The notes below the pieces were generated by a model, which did not search any database, had not been told where the DNA came from, and worked only from the letters and a program-made list of their open reading frames with translations. The position numbers and the translations under genes are program-made. A stretch of DNA of 42,068 nt. Origin: Polyangiaceae bacterium. GTDB lineage: Bacteria; Myxococcota_A; Polyangia; Polyangiales; Polyangiaceae. Below are positions 1 through 8,630 of the stretch, one piece after another (positions within the stretch are counted from its first letter, which is position 1; every line of letters starts with the position of its first letter). The DNA is taken from the NCBI GenBank assembly GCA_025937835.1, contig JAICQO010000059.1, positions 1 through 42,068 on the forward strand, read 5' to 3'.

Positions 1-1412
1 AAGGCCTTGAGCGCGAAGCCGGGCGTTAGCTGCTGGACGAAGCCGAGCCGTGGAGAGAGCCGCAGGAATTGCTCTTTGCTGGTGAGCGAGCCATCGAGGC
101 GGCCGCCCGCGATCAGCGACAGTTCTTCGAGAACCGGTAGACGGAAGCGCGCCTGCGCGTAGGTGGACAAGGTCGTGACGCGCGGGTTGGTCTCGGCTGG
201 TTCGGGGCCGAGCGGCGGGACGTCGCCCGCGACGAGCACGGCGCTGTGCCCCTCGTCTTTCGCATCCGCCTGGCGGCGCGTGTCCACGTCGTACCCGCTG
301 ATGAACTCGAACTCGCGGGTCGGACGCAGCTTGAGCTCCACCTGCGCCTCGACCTCGTGCACGAATTGGTCGTAGGTGGAGAAGATCGGACCCGTCCCCG
401 TGAACGCGTCGTACGAAGCGCGATCGAACGGCACGGTGTCCCCGGCTTCGCGAGACAGGTTGTACTTCAGGTAGGACGAGATCTCGAAGTGCTCGCGGAT
501 CCGCTTGCGAAAGCGCAAGTAGGGCACGAGCGTCGTCCAGCGCAGGTCGTTCAACTTGCTCGAAAAGTCCCCGGTCCAGAACTCTCCGAGGCCGCCGCTC
601 TTGTCGAGGTAGATGACACCGGCACCGAGCCCGTCCGTGGGGCCCGCGATCGAGTCGTAGGCAACGCGCAGGAACAGCGAGTCCTGATCGTCCCAGTTCC
701 GAAAGCGCGGGTCGGAGCCGTCGCCCGCGAGGGCGCCCGAGGCGTTCTTCGAATACCAGCCGAGGTTCAAGCTGAGCGCCGTGCGCGCGTCCCGGTAGAG
801 CGCGTTGGCGTACAGGTGTTTGTCGAAATCCAGCGTGCCTGCCCCCGCGTGGGCCTCGACGACGGTGCCCGGCAAGTCGAGCTCCTTGGGGACGACGCTC
901 ACGACTCCCAGGAACGCTCCCGTGCCATAGAGCGCGGACGAAGGCCCGCTCAGAAACTCGACCTGTCGCGCGAAGAACAGCGGCAGCTCGTACTCGATCG
1001 AGGCCTTGTTGCCCTTGGCGTGGTTGACCGGAATGCCGTCTACCAGCAAGAGGTGCTTGTTGTTGTTGAAGCTGCCCGCCTTCTGGCCCCGCGTGCTGAG
1101 CACGCGCTCGCCGAAGATCGTGTAGCTGCTGTAGCCGGGGGTGAGATCGGCGAGGTCGGCGATCGAATACACGCCGTAGCGCAGGAGGTCTTGATCCGTG
1201 TGGACCTTCACGCTGCCGGGCACCTGCAGCGCGCGCTCGGGCACGCGCCCCGCCACGCTCGAACGCACGCTCAAGAGCTCTTCGAGCGAGAGCTCCATCA
1301 GGCGCGCTTCGTCGTCCGGCGGAGTCTCGGCTCGGGACACGGCCGGGAAACACCAGACCGCGAGAATCACCGACCCGCGCGCCCAAGCCGGAAATTCAGG
1401 CATTCTTGTCAC
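1..1412 (-). CDS. TonB-dependent receptor, N-terminal part (cut by window edge)
   Basis: Outer-membrane receptor that imports a ligand (siderophore, cobalamin or sugar type, not determined) using TonB energy. The frame is open to base 1, so the C-terminal barrel strands are missing; about 470 residues are visible. A signal peptide (hydrophobic VILAVWCFPAVSRA) is followed by a plug domain: the 'VPGSVKVHTDQDLLRYG' segment, 'LADLTPGYSSYTIFGERVLSTRG', 'LLLVDGIPVN', and 'VEFLSGPSSALYGTGAFLGVVSV', the classic plug pattern. Barrel strands rich in alternating aromatic residues follow. A GTG at 1412 has AGAGGG just upstream; an ATG at 1403 is the alternative start. It diverges from the YfiR gene at 1500. 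Receptor, YfiR and sensor kinase together suggest envelope or ligand sensing. Family call sure, substrate unknown. Confidence 0.9.
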   Translation of the reverse strand, partial: MTRMPEFPAWARGSVILAVWCFPAVSRAETPPDDEARLMELSLEELLSVRSSVAGRVPERALQVPGSVKVHTDQDLLRYGVYSIADLADLTPGYSSYTIFGERVLSTRGQKAGSFNNNKHLLLVDGIPVNHAKGNKASIEYELPLFFARQVEFLSGPSSALYGTGAFLGVVSVVPKELDLPGTVVEAHAGAGTLDFDKHLYANALYRDARTALSLNLGWYSKNASGALAGDGSDPRFRNWDDQDSLFLRVAYDSIAGPTDGLGAGVIYLDKSGGLGEFWTGDFSSKLNDLRWTTLVPYLRFRKRIREHFEISSYLKYNLSREAGDTVPFDRASYDAFTGTGPIFSTYDQFVHEVEAQVELKLRPTREFEFISGYDVDTRRQADAKDEGHSAVLVAGDVPPLGPEPAETNPRVTTLSTYAQARFRLPVLEELSLIAGGRLDGSLTSKEQFLRLSPRLGFVQQLTPGFALKA

Positions 1413-1499
1413 AGCGCCCTCTCTCGGAGACTCGACATTAACACTACCTCGGTGGCGCTGGCGATACCGGCGCGCACCGCGTAGGCTGGTGGGCGGCAG

Positions 1500-2057
1500 G
1501 TGAGAGCGAACGTTGCTTCAGTCTGCAGCCGACGGGGCTTGCTCGGCTGGTGCGTCGGCGCGAGCACGACGTGCCTCGCGGGCCTTGCCGCGGCCGCGGG
1601 CTACTCACCCGCGCAGATCGAGGCGGCGCTGCTGCTACAAATCGCCGGCTTCATCAGCTGGCCGAGCGACGCTCAGCTGCCCTCGTTCGAGATTGGCGTG
1701 CTCGGCCCGACCGATCGCTTCGAGTCGCTCGGCCGGCTGGCGGCGAAAACCACGGTCCGCGGCGCCAAGGTGCACGTTTCGAACGTCAGCGAGAGCGGCG
1801 CGCTGCCACGCCTGCACGTGCTCTATCTCGCGCCCGCGCTCGCAGACAGCCTCCCCGCGGTGCTGAAGCGGCTCGAGGCTCAGCCGATTCTGCTCGCCAC
1901 CCACTCGCCGGGAGCCGCGCGACAGGGCGCAGCCGTCAACTTCTACGAAGAGGACGCGCAGAGTCGGTTCGAGATCAACCCCGGCGCGCTCAAGCGGCGA
2001 CGCCTGCAAGCGAGCTACAAGCTCTTGTCGCTGGCGCGGATCGTGAGGGACTCATGA
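1500..2057 (+). CDS. YfiR-family periplasmic protein (DUF4154)
   Basis: Small exported protein of the YfiR family (185 aa, the usual family size). In Pseudomonas, YfiR is a periplasmic repressor that binds the sensor domain of the diguanylate cyclase YfiN. The N-terminus has a signal sequence with a twin-arginine-like 'SRRGLLGW' before the hydrophobic stretch, so Tat export is possible. Family features are 'AALLLQIAGFISWP', 'FEIGVLG', 'LHVLYLAP', 'ILLATHSPGAA' and 'VNFYEEDAQSRFEINP'. The start is GTG 1500; a TAGGCT hexamer lies at 1482-1487 but no strong ribosome site is visible. The stop overlaps the next start (ATGA), so it is probably co-translated with the hybrid kinase, which is then its likely partner. 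Confidence 0.85.
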   Translation: MRANVASVCSRRGLLGWCVGASTTCLAGLAAAAGYSPAQIEAALLLQIAGFISWPSDAQLPSFEIGVLGPTDRFESLGRLAAKTTVRGAKVHVSNVSESGALPRLHVLYLAPALADSLPAVLKRLEAQPILLATHSPGAARQGAAVNFYEEDAQSRFEINPGALKRRRLQASYKLLSLARIVRDS

Positions 2058-4267
2058 TCGCTCGCTGGATCCGCGGTCGCGCTTTCAGCACCAAGCTCGT
2101 GTGGCTGACCGTGGGTCTGGTCACGCTCGGCATGGTGTTGGGCTCCACGCTGGTGCTGGTGGGCTACGAGCGCACGCGGCTCGCCGGGGCGCGCGACCGG
2201 GTGCGCGGGCTCGCTCTCACCGTCGCCGACTACAGCGCCGCCGCGCTGGTCTTCGAGGACAAGGAGGGCGCCACCGGCCTGCTCTCCAAGCTCGACGGCA
2301 ACTCCGGCGTGTCGTGCGCCTGGTTGCTGGACGCGCAAAATAGCGTGTTTGCCCGCTGGCAGCGGCCGGGCACGAGCTGCCTCGATCCGCGGGCCCCCGC
2401 CAGCAAGAACGAGATCCGCGCCCTGGTGGATGTCGTCCACGAGGGGCGCGCGGTGGGCCACCTGGGCTTACAGTTCAGCACCGATCGACTGCGCGCCGAG
2501 CTCCGCGCGGCCTACGTCATGGTCGGGCTCGTGGCCTTGCTCGTGTCGCTGTTGTGCGCGTTCGCGGCGAGTAAGATGGTGCGAAGGGTCACGCGCCCGG
2601 TGCTCGAGCTCGCCGCGGCCACCCGCCGCATCGGCGGCGCAACGCAGTTCACCGAGCGCGTGCGCTACGAGGGCAAGGACGAAGTCGGCGAGCTCTACGA
2701 GAGCTTCAACCGCATGCTCGACGAGCTCGAACAAAGACGGGGCGAGCTCGCGGCCAGCCACGCGCGGCTGCGTGCCCTGATCGGCGCGCTGCCGGATCTC
2801 GTGTACCTCGTGAACGACTCGGGCGCGCTGGTGGACGTGCTGGCGGGCACGACGCGGCGCGGCCCCAAGAGCTCGCTGGTGGGTCAGAATCTGAAGGATC
2901 TGGGCGGCGCCGGCACGGGTCAGGTCATCTTCGAAAGGCTCGGTCAGGCGTTCGCGGAGAATCGCCAGACGCGCATCGAATATCGAGTCCACACCGGGGA
3001 AGTCCCGCGCTCGTTCGAAGCCGTGATCGCGCCCTTGCCGCCCGAGGCCGTTGGTGGAGCACGGCTCGCGCTGTTCGTGTCGCGCGACGTCACCGAACGC
3101 GCAGAGCTCGAGCAGCGCATGCGCGACGTACAAAAGATGGAAGCCCTCGGCAAGCTCGCCGGCGGCGTGGCCCACGACTTCAACAACCTGCTCACGGGCA
3201 TCCTCGGCTACGCGGAGCTGTCGCTGCTCGACGCCGACCCCGAGCTCAAGGAGAACCTGGAAGCGATCCGCGTCGCGGCCACGCAGGCCGCCGACCTCAC
3301 TGCTCAGCTCTTGACCTTTTCACGGCGCAAATCGCCGGTCGCGGCGCCCGTCGACTGTGCTCAGCTCGCCCACCGCGTGCGCCGCATGGTCGAGCGCACC
3401 ATCGACCGCCGGATCGCGATCGAGACGCGGATCGAGGACGGCTGCTGGGTGATCGGCGATGAATCACAACTCGAGAGCGCCATCCTGAACCTGGTCGTGA
3501 ACGCGCGCGACGCCATGCCCGAAGGCGGAACGCTGACGCTGTCCGTGACGCCGACCACCGAGGACGTTGCAGGAGAGATCGGCGGCGTGCAGGAGCTCAT
3601 CGAGCTCGCCGTCGAGGACACGGGCTCCGGCATTCCCCCCGAGATCCAGCATCGGATCTTCGAGCCGTTCTTTACTACCAAAGAGAAGGACAAGGGCACG
3701 GGCCTCGGCTTGTCTACCGTTTACGGCGTGATCGCCAACCACGGCGGACGCATCGATTTGAAGAGCACTGTCGGCGCGGGCACCCGCTTCGCGGTGCGCC
3801 TGCCCAAGGCAAAGCCCGCGAGCCTCAAGCCCGACGATCGCAAGCCGCTCCCGCGCGGCAGCGGCCGGCTGCTCCTGATCGACGACGACGCGGTCGTCCT
3901 CGAAATCGGCCGCAAAGTGCTGTCGTCCCTCGGCTACCGCGTGACCACGGCACCGGGCGGCCGCCAGGGCATCGACATCTACCGCGCCTTCCACGCCGAC
4001 ATCGATCTCGTCCTGCTCGACATGATCATGCCCGAGCTGAGCGGTCCCCAGGTCGCCGCCGCCCTGCAACAGATCGACCCCAAGGTGCGGATCGTGATGG
4101 TCTCGGGCTACTCGGAAGAGTCACTCGAAGGCTTCGAACCCGTCGCATTCGTGCAGAAGCCGTACGCGCGGGAAAAGCTGGCCGAAGTCGTGGCCGCGGC
4201 GCTAGCCGGCGCGGAGGGGACCTCCGGTGACTCCACCCGCGGCAAGCCTAGCGGCGCCACGCTCTGA
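2054..4267 (+). CDS. Hybrid sensor histidine kinase, CHASE8-like sensor
   Basis: Membrane kinase of 737 aa. Order: TM1 (about 13-35), periplasmic domain resembling CHASE8 of YfiN (about 36-150, with '[16 protein letters not shown]' and '[12 protein letters not shown]'), TM2 (about 154-176), HAMP, a coiled segment, a PAS-like domain (about 245-350), an NtrB-type kinase core with phosphoacceptor His near 374 in '[18 protein letters not shown]', ATPase boxes '[10 protein letters not shown]', 'DTGSGIPPE' and '[11 protein letters not shown]', and a C-terminal receiver with acceptor Asp 656 ('[11 protein letters not shown]') and Lys in 'FVQKPY'. The start ATG overlaps the YfiR stop. The same frame is open upstream to 1550, but that part is antisense-like and overlaps yfiR, so it was not used. 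The 3' end overlaps the convergent neighbour by 160 bp. No DNA-binding output is present, so the receiver probably acts in a relay or by feedback. Confidence 0.9.
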   Translation: MIARWIRGRAFSTKLVWLTVGLVTLGMVLGSTLVLVGYERTRLAGARDRVRGLALTVADYSAAALVFEDKEGATGLLSKLDGNSGVSCAWLLDAQNSVFARWQRPGTSCLDPRAPASKNEIRALVDVVHEGRAVGHLGLQFSTDRLRAELRAAYVMVGLVALLVSLLCAFAASKMVRRVTRPVLELAAATRRIGGATQFTERVRYEGKDEVGELYESFNRMLDELEQRRGELAASHARLRALIGALPDLVYLVNDSGALVDVLAGTTRRGPKSSLVGQNLKDLGGAGTGQVIFERLGQAFAENRQTRIEYRVHTGEVPRSFEAVIAPLPPEAVGGARLALFVSRDVTERAELEQRMRDVQKMEALGKLAGGVAHDFNNLLTGILGYAELSLLDADPELKENLEAIRVAATQAADLTAQLLTFSRRKSPVAAPVDCAQLAHRVRRMVERTIDRRIAIETRIEDGCWVIGDESQLESAILNLVVNARDAMPEGGTLTLSVTPTTEDVAGEIGGVQELIELAVEDTGSGIPPEIQHRIFEPFFTTKEKDKGTGLGLSTVYGVIANHGGRIDLKSTVGAGTRFAVRLPKAKPASLKPDDRKPLPRGSGRLLLIDDDAVVLEIGRKVLSSLGYRVTTAPGGRQGIDIYRAFHADIDLVLLDMIMPELSGPQVAAALQQIDPKVRIVMVSGYSEESLEGFEPVAFVQKPYAREKLAEVVAAALAGAEGTSGDSTRGKPSGATL

Positions 4268-5619
4268 AACTCGTCGAGTTGCTCGAGCGTGAGTGGCTTT
4301 ACGGGGTGTGGACGAACCGGCAGGCGGCGCAATGCGTTGTGGTACCGGAGAAAGACGCGAAAATCCTTCGGGTACTCACGTGCGTCGACACCGAGCAGCC
4401 CTGAGCTGACGCGCGCGCGTGCGAGCAGAGCCAACCACGATGACATCGGCGCGAGGCCCGGCGAGCTCATGCCATGAGAGAAGACGACGGCGCGGATATC
4501 GTCGAATGCCTCCACGGCCTCCAGATAGCGGCCGGCTTCGCGCACCGAGGTCTCCGCGTTGAACACCGTCCAGAAGGGCACCGAAGCCGTTTGGAGGACG
4601 TGCCACGGATCCATCAAGAAGAAGGACTCGAGGATGAGCCGCTCGGGATCCCCTCCGACACCCTCACGGCGGTACCACCAGCGGTACAAGTTCGCGACGA
4701 ACGGGCTCAGCTCCTCGGGATGGTCGAAGCGCAGGCGGCGAAAGCGACAGCCTGCGGTCTCCGCAAACCGTTGAACGTCCTCAGCGAGCGAAGGAGAAAA
4801 CCCCCACTCGGCTTCGGGTTGATGTTCGTCTGGAGGGGCCGCATCCCAGCCCTCGAGGCGTGAACCCTGCGCCTCGAGGAACGCAGCGACTCTTTCACTG
4901 CCCTGCAAGTACTCCTCGGGGGTAAGCCCGCCCACACCTCCGAGCTGAAACACATGACGTTCTCCGACGCGCACGACAGGCCATTGGAGATTGCATTCGA
5001 TCGTGATGAGCGAACCACCCGGTGCGAGATGATCAGCGATGAACCTCTCGTAGACTTGGCCGAGCCGGAGGCGCTTGACTCTGAAGTAGAGCGCTTCGCG
5101 GGTCATCAGGCGATCTTGACTGGGATCCACCATGTGGTGGAGAGCGAGGTCGGGGTTGGACGCCAAGAGTGACCGAGCGTGACGGCGGCCCTTTTCGAGC
5201 ACGTCGCGCGGCCGATCGGGATCGAGCTCGCTCTCTCTCGCCAAGATGAGTAGATTCTGCGGCAGCCACGGGATGCCGAGCGCGGCGCACAGATGCACCG
5301 CCGCCCCGTTGGAAGACCCGATCGCGATCGCAGGATAGCGCCGCTTCGGGTAGAGATTGACGATGGCCTCCGCCGCCGCGTCCGCGTCGAAGGCCGCCAG
5401 TGCTTCCGGACTGGCTGCTTCCTTGCGGCCCCCCAGTTGATAGATGTGCTCGCGCACGCCGCGGGGCACGATGGCGCTCAGCGCAGCCAAGGCCGCGGCA
5501 CCCAATCGTGATCCACCGAACAGCTCGAAATCCTGCCCGTGCAGGTAGAGCGCCAACATTCGGAGCAGCGCGGTGGAGGAATCGAAGTTCGTGATGGGCG
5601 GGGGCAACTTCTGCTGCAT
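4108..5619 (-). CDS. Unrecognised protein of 503 aa, possible alpha/beta-hydrolase-like fold
   Basis: I do not recognise the family. The start at 5619 is chosen because AGGGAA lies 5 nt upstream; a longer frame to 5697 would overlap the divergent gene. A 'IAIGSSNGAAVHLCAALGIP' segment resembles a GxSxG nucleophile elbow (G-S-S-N-G) after a hydrophobic strand, and 'AVVFSHGMSSPG' lies near the C-terminus, but I cannot place a complete triad. No signal peptide or membrane span is obvious. The last 52 codons run antisense to the end of the hybrid kinase gene, and the encoded tail is low-complexity Ser/Ala/Pro, as if an original stop near 4267 had been lost. It diverges from the glycosidase gene with 64 bp between the chosen starts, so the two may share control. 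Confidence 0.65.
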   Translation of the reverse strand: MQQKLPPPITNFDSSTALLRMLALYLHGQDFELFGGSRLGAAALAALSAIVPRGVREHIYQLGGRKEAASPEALAAFDADAAAEAIVNLYPKRRYPAIAIGSSNGAAVHLCAALGIPWLPQNLLILARESELDPDRPRDVLEKGRRHARSLLASNPDLALHHMVDPSQDRLMTREALYFRVKRLRLGQVYERFIADHLAPGGSLITIECNLQWPVVRVGERHVFQLGGVGGLTPEEYLQGSERVAAFLEAQGSRLEGWDAAPPDEHQPEAEWGFSPSLAEDVQRFAETAGCRFRRLRFDHPEELSPFVANLYRWWYRREGVGGDPERLILESFFLMDPWHVLQTASVPFWTVFNAETSVREAGRYLEAVEAFDDIRAVVFSHGMSSPGLAPMSSWLALLARARVSSGLLGVDAREYPKDFRVFLRYHNALRRLPVRPHPVKPLTLEQLDEFQSVAPLGLPRVESPEVPSAPASAAATTSASFSRAYGFCTNATGSKPSSDSSE

Positions 5620-5656
5620 TCGTTCCCTGATATGCAGCTTCCGCACCACGGCGTCG

Positions 5657-5672
5657 CGGCGCGCTCCTTGCT
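5657..5672 (+). promoter_or_regulatory. Candidate sigma54 (-24/-12) promoter of the glycosidase gene
   Basis: CGGCGCG-CTCC-TTGCT matches TGGCACG-N4-TTGCW at 10 of 12 fixed positions, with GG and GC exactly 10 bp apart. The predicted start site is near 5683, one base before GTG 5684, so the transcript would be leaderless. Inferred by eye. Confidence 0.5.
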
Positions 5673-5683
5673 TGAATGTGGCC

Positions 5684-6898
5684 GTGATCCAGCCCACGGG
5701 TTGCTACGAGCAGCTGTTTCGCCACGCGTCCGAAGCCTTACTGGGGAACATCGTCCAGTTAGTCTCCGGGCCGCACGTCGCCGCGGGCCGGGGCCACTTC
5801 GCCGGGCTGTGGACGCGGGACTTCTGCTTCGCTGCACGGGGACTATTGGACCTGGGAAGAGAGGATGTCGTCGCGAACCACTTGAGCACGCTGCTGCGCC
5901 ACCAGCGCGCGTGGGACGGGCTCGTTCCGCGACTGATGGATTCCGTTTCGCCAGGCTACATGCGCGTGGTCTTGCATCGCGCCTCCCGCTACGTGCCACG
6001 CTTTTCGCGAAGATTGGAAATGGTCGAGCCGCTGATAGCCGAGTACCGCAGCGAGAACGGCACCGAAGCCGTCGATTCGAACATCCTGCTCCTCTCCACG
6101 GCGTTGGCCTATGTCGATCGAACCGGCAACACGGCATGGTGGGAGCGCCACGAGCCCGCGCTGGTGCACGCCTACCGCTACTATGATCGCCTCACGAGGG
6201 ACGAGCTCATCGTGCAGCCGGCCTTCTCCGATTGGCAAGATAGCGTGAGCCGAGCAGGCAAGGCGTTCTACGTCAATCTGCTCTACAGCCTCGTAACGGA
6301 GCGACTGGTGGGTCGTGCGGCGTTCGCAGTCGACGCGCACCGCGCAGCACGCCTCCGCTCCAAGCTCGAGCAGACCTTCTTCGACTCCGAGACCGGGCTC
6401 TACCGTTCGCTGGAAGCTGGACGCCACTTCTCTCTGGAGGGGGTGTTGCTCGCGCTCGATGGCGCCTGGGTCACGGGTGCGGACGCGGTTGCCCTGTACC
6501 GCGCCCTCACGCAGCATCCGCTCTGGAGCCGGCACGGCATGCCTGGTACCTGCACGGTGCCAGACTATCCGCGCCGCTGGATCTCGGCGCAAACGGCGCT
6601 CGTCGGCTTGCGTCACTATCACGACCGACTGCGCTGGTCCTGGCTGATTGCTCTGGCCGCCAAGGTGGCGACCAAGTTGGGAGATGTTGCCGAAGCGCGG
6701 CGCATCCTCGGTCAGCTAGAGGCCTGGGTCATCCGTGACGGTGCCCTGTGCGAGGTCTATTCTTCCGAGCCACCGCACCAGCCCTGGCGCTCCCGCTGGT
6801 TCGCTTCCGAACGTCACTTCAGCTGGGGTGCGGGTGTCACCCTGGAGGCCCTGACCACACTCTCGCGACTGACCGCGCGTGGCCCCCTCCAGAACTAA
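5684..6898 (+). CDS. Six-hairpin (alpha/alpha)6 glycosidase, amylo-alpha-1,6-glucosidase-like
   Basis: Predicted glycoside hydrolase of the (alpha/alpha)6-barrel type, 404 aa from GTG 5684. The pattern 'GRGHFAGLWTRDFCFAARGLLDLGREDVV' near the N-terminus, 'HQRAWDGLVPRLMD', 'VDSNILLLSTALAYV', 'FSDWQDSV' and 'FSWGAGVTLEALTTLSRL' at the C-terminus resemble glycogen-debranching and neutral-invertase-like enzymes (GH15/GH63/GH100 clan). The acidic residues in 'WTRD' and 'DWQDS' are the likely catalytic or substrate-binding ones. No signal peptide is visible, so a cytoplasmic location is expected. Substrate is not determined. GTG 5678 is an alternative; neither start has a ribosome site, consistent with a leaderless transcript from the -24/-12 element. 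Its end overlaps the convergent GFA gene by 4 bp. Confidence 0.7.
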   Translation: MIQPTGCYEQLFRHASEALLGNIVQLVSGPHVAAGRGHFAGLWTRDFCFAARGLLDLGREDVVANHLSTLLRHQRAWDGLVPRLMDSVSPGYMRVVLHRASRYVPRFSRRLEMVEPLIAEYRSENGTEAVDSNILLLSTALAYVDRTGNTAWWERHEPALVHAYRYYDRLTRDELIVQPAFSDWQDSVSRAGKAFYVNLLYSLVTERLVGRAAFAVDAHRAARLRSKLEQTFFDSETGLYRSLEAGRHFSLEGVLLALDGAWVTGADAVALYRALTQHPLWSRHGMPGTCTVPDYPRRWISAQTALVGLRHYHDRLRWSWLIALAAKVATKLGDVAEARRILGQLEAWVIRDGALCEVYSSEPPHQPWRSRWFASERHFSWGAGVTLEALTTLSRLTARGPLQN

Positions 6899-7323
6899 GC
6901 CTGACGGCTGGTCTCGTAGCGCGGCCAGTGATCGGCCGTCTGGAGCCACGAGAGCTGCGAGCGGGTGTAGGTGTGATCTTCGGGCGTCAGGGCTTCGGGG
7001 TCGTCGAGGGAACAGAGGGTGAGGTCGACGGCGTCGGGATCGGCGACGAGGAAGAAGCTGAGCTGCGTGCCGCAATTCGGGCAGAAGCCGCGCTGGGCTC
7101 GCGGGGAAGACTGGCGGAGCACAGGCGTGGAAGTCCATTCGATCTCGGACGCTCGGAAGGTGACCCAGGCCACGGCCGGCGCGGCGCTCGCTCGGCGGCA
7201 GTCGCTGCAGTGACACAAGGTCAGCTCGCGCGGCACACCGCGAGCGCGATAACGATGCTGCCCGCAGGCGCAGCCGCCGCTGAGATCCACCGCTGGCCTT
7301 TCGGGCGTGGAGGGATTGCGCAT
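6895..7323 (-). CDS. GFA-family protein (CENP-V/GFA zinc domain)
   Basis: A 142-aa protein of the glutathione-dependent formaldehyde-activating (GFA/CENP-V) family. Zinc-binding cysteines appear in order: 'GGCACGQHRYRA' (CxC), 'LTLCHCSDCRRASAA' (CxCxxC) and 'GFCPNCGTQL' (CxxC), with the family's 'VAWVTF' strand between. The family is widely annotated as S-hydroxymethylglutathione synthase, but activity has been questioned for many members, so only the fold is claimed. Start ATG 7323 is the first Met before the conserved domain; the frame runs further upstream but with antisense-like, Arg-rich composition. No ribosome site is clear. Confidence 0.85.
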   Translation of the reverse strand: MRNPSTPERPAVDLSGGCACGQHRYRARGVPRELTLCHCSDCRRASAAPAVAWVTFRASEIEWTSTPVLRQSSPRAQRGFCPNCGTQLSFFLVADPDAVDLTLCSLDDPEALTPEDHTYTRSQLSWLQTADHWPRYETSRQA

Positions 7324-7505
7324 TCGACTAGGACTAATACCAGGGTCTCGGCAGGGCCAGCCCGCCTCGGCCAACGGCTCCAGCGCCCGCCGAAACAGCC
7401 CGAGCGGCTGACGCCGCAGGAAATGCGGAAAATTCGTGGCTCGTCGCCGGATGCTCACCCTGTGCGCAGCACTCGGGGTTCTCAGAGAGCTGGCATCGCG
7501 CGACA

Positions 7506-8042
7506 ATGGGCGGCGTGTCGCCGAAGCAACGGGCAGGGACGGCCGAGCGACTGAGCGCCGCACTCGGAGAACACTTCTCGATGGTGTGGCGGACGCTGCG
7601 CAGGTTGGGCGTCGAGAGCACGGCCGCCAACGACGCCGCACAGGTCGTGTTCGTGACGTTCGCTTCGCGCGCCCACGAGATCCCCATCACGCGGCAACGC
7701 TCGTTCCTCGCCGGATTGGCAATCCGCGTCGCAGCCAATGCACAGCGGCGCAAGCGCCGCAACGAGGAAGAGGGAGCGCGGGTGCCGCGCCACGGGGCCT
7801 GGGTCGATGAAGAGACCATGAAGCGCTCCGAGCGCCGGGAGCTGCTCGACGCGGGGCTCTCGACCTTGTCGACGGAGCTGCGCACGGTGTTCGTCCTGTA
7901 CGAGCTCGAGGGCTTCACGTTGCCCGAGATCGCCGAAACGCTCGAGCTCCCGCTGGTGATGGCCACGTCGCGCTTGCGCCAGGGCCGCCACGCCTTCGAG
8001 GCCTGGGTCACGCGCGAGCAATCCAGCGGGGGCCCGCCGTGA
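7506..8042 (+). CDS. ECF-type RNA polymerase sigma factor
   Basis: A 178-aa sigma-70-family factor with region 2 ('SMVWRTLRRLGVESTAANDAAQVVFVTFASRAHEIP', where the usual acidic DDAxQ motif reads NDAAQ) and region 4 ('LSTLSTELRTVFVLYELEGFTLPEIAETLELPLVMATSRLRQGRHAFEAWV', the helix-turn-helix that reads the -35 box). Size is normal for the family. ATG 7506 is the only good start; there is no clear ribosome site. The stop overlaps the next start (GTGA), so the downstream membrane protein is probably co-translated and a candidate regulator of this factor. Target promoters are unknown. Confidence 0.88.
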   Translation: MGGVSPKQRAGTAERLSAALGEHFSMVWRTLRRLGVESTAANDAAQVVFVTFASRAHEIPITRQRSFLAGLAIRVAANAQRRKRRNEEEGARVPRHGAWVDEETMKRSERRELLDAGLSTLSTELRTVFVLYELEGFTLPEIAETLELPLVMATSRLRQGRHAFEAWVTREQSSGGPP

Positions 8043-8605
8043 CCGAGCCGCCGCTCGTCAATTCCTCGCCGAACCCGGCGACCCGGCGCCTGCTCGAAGC
8101 CGGGCTATCCGACGAGCCCCCGCCCGAGCTGCGGCCTGCCGTGGCCGCTGCGCTCGGCGTGACCGTTCCGTCGACGGCCAGCTCGAGCTCGGCTCTGGCT
8201 CGGGTGGAGCTCGCGAGCGAGCCCGCGCGCGGCGGCCCGGCGCGTCCCGAGAAAACGGCAGACAGCGCGGGTCCCAGGCCCGCGCGCCTGTTCGACGGAG
8301 CCGGCAAATGGTTCGTGGCGGGAGCCCTGCTCGGCGTCGTCGCCTGTGCCGTGATCTTGTTGGCCAGAAGTGCTCCGCAGCGGAGCGAGGCAACGGCGAC
8401 GCCCTCAGTGACGAAAACGCAGAGCAGCGTCGGGAACGCGCGCGATCTGCCGACCTTGAGCTCGACACCGGCACCGAGCCGCTCGTTCGACATCGATCTC
8501 GAAGCCGCGCGAGAGCTCGCCGTGCGCCAGGCTCTGGGCGAAGCACCGGCCGAGCCTCCGACCGCGGCGTCCTCGGCACCGCGCACCGGGCTCGGGAAAC
8601 CCTAA
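8039..8605 (+). CDS. Single-pass membrane protein, putative anti-sigma partner
   Basis: A 188-aa protein with an N-terminal Pro/Ala/Ser-rich cytoplasmic part (about 1-85), one transmembrane helix (about 88-108, 'WFVAGALLGVVACAVILLA') and a Ser/Thr/Pro-rich outer part. It has no recognisable domain. Position directly after the sigma factor with a GTGA overlap suggests an anti-sigma factor or anchor, as is common in myxobacterial ECF operons. It lacks the His-x3-Cys-x2-Cys zinc motif of ZAS-type anti-sigma factors, so the role is inferred from context alone. Confidence 0.65.
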   Translation: MTEPPLVNSSPNPATRRLLEAGLSDEPPPELRPAVAAALGVTVPSTASSSSALARVELASEPARGGPARPEKTADSAGPRPARLFDGAGKWFVAGALLGVVACAVILLARSAPQRSEATATPSVTKTQSSVGNARDLPTLSSTPAPSRSFDIDLEAARELAVRQALGEAPAEPPTAASSAPRTGLGKP

Positions 8606-8630
8606 GCGTGGAACGGCGCGAGCTGTGCCT

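Noticed and set aside
246-1484. 412-aa open frame on the plus strand
   Set aside because: Antisense to the TonB-dependent receptor, which has clear plug-domain motifs.
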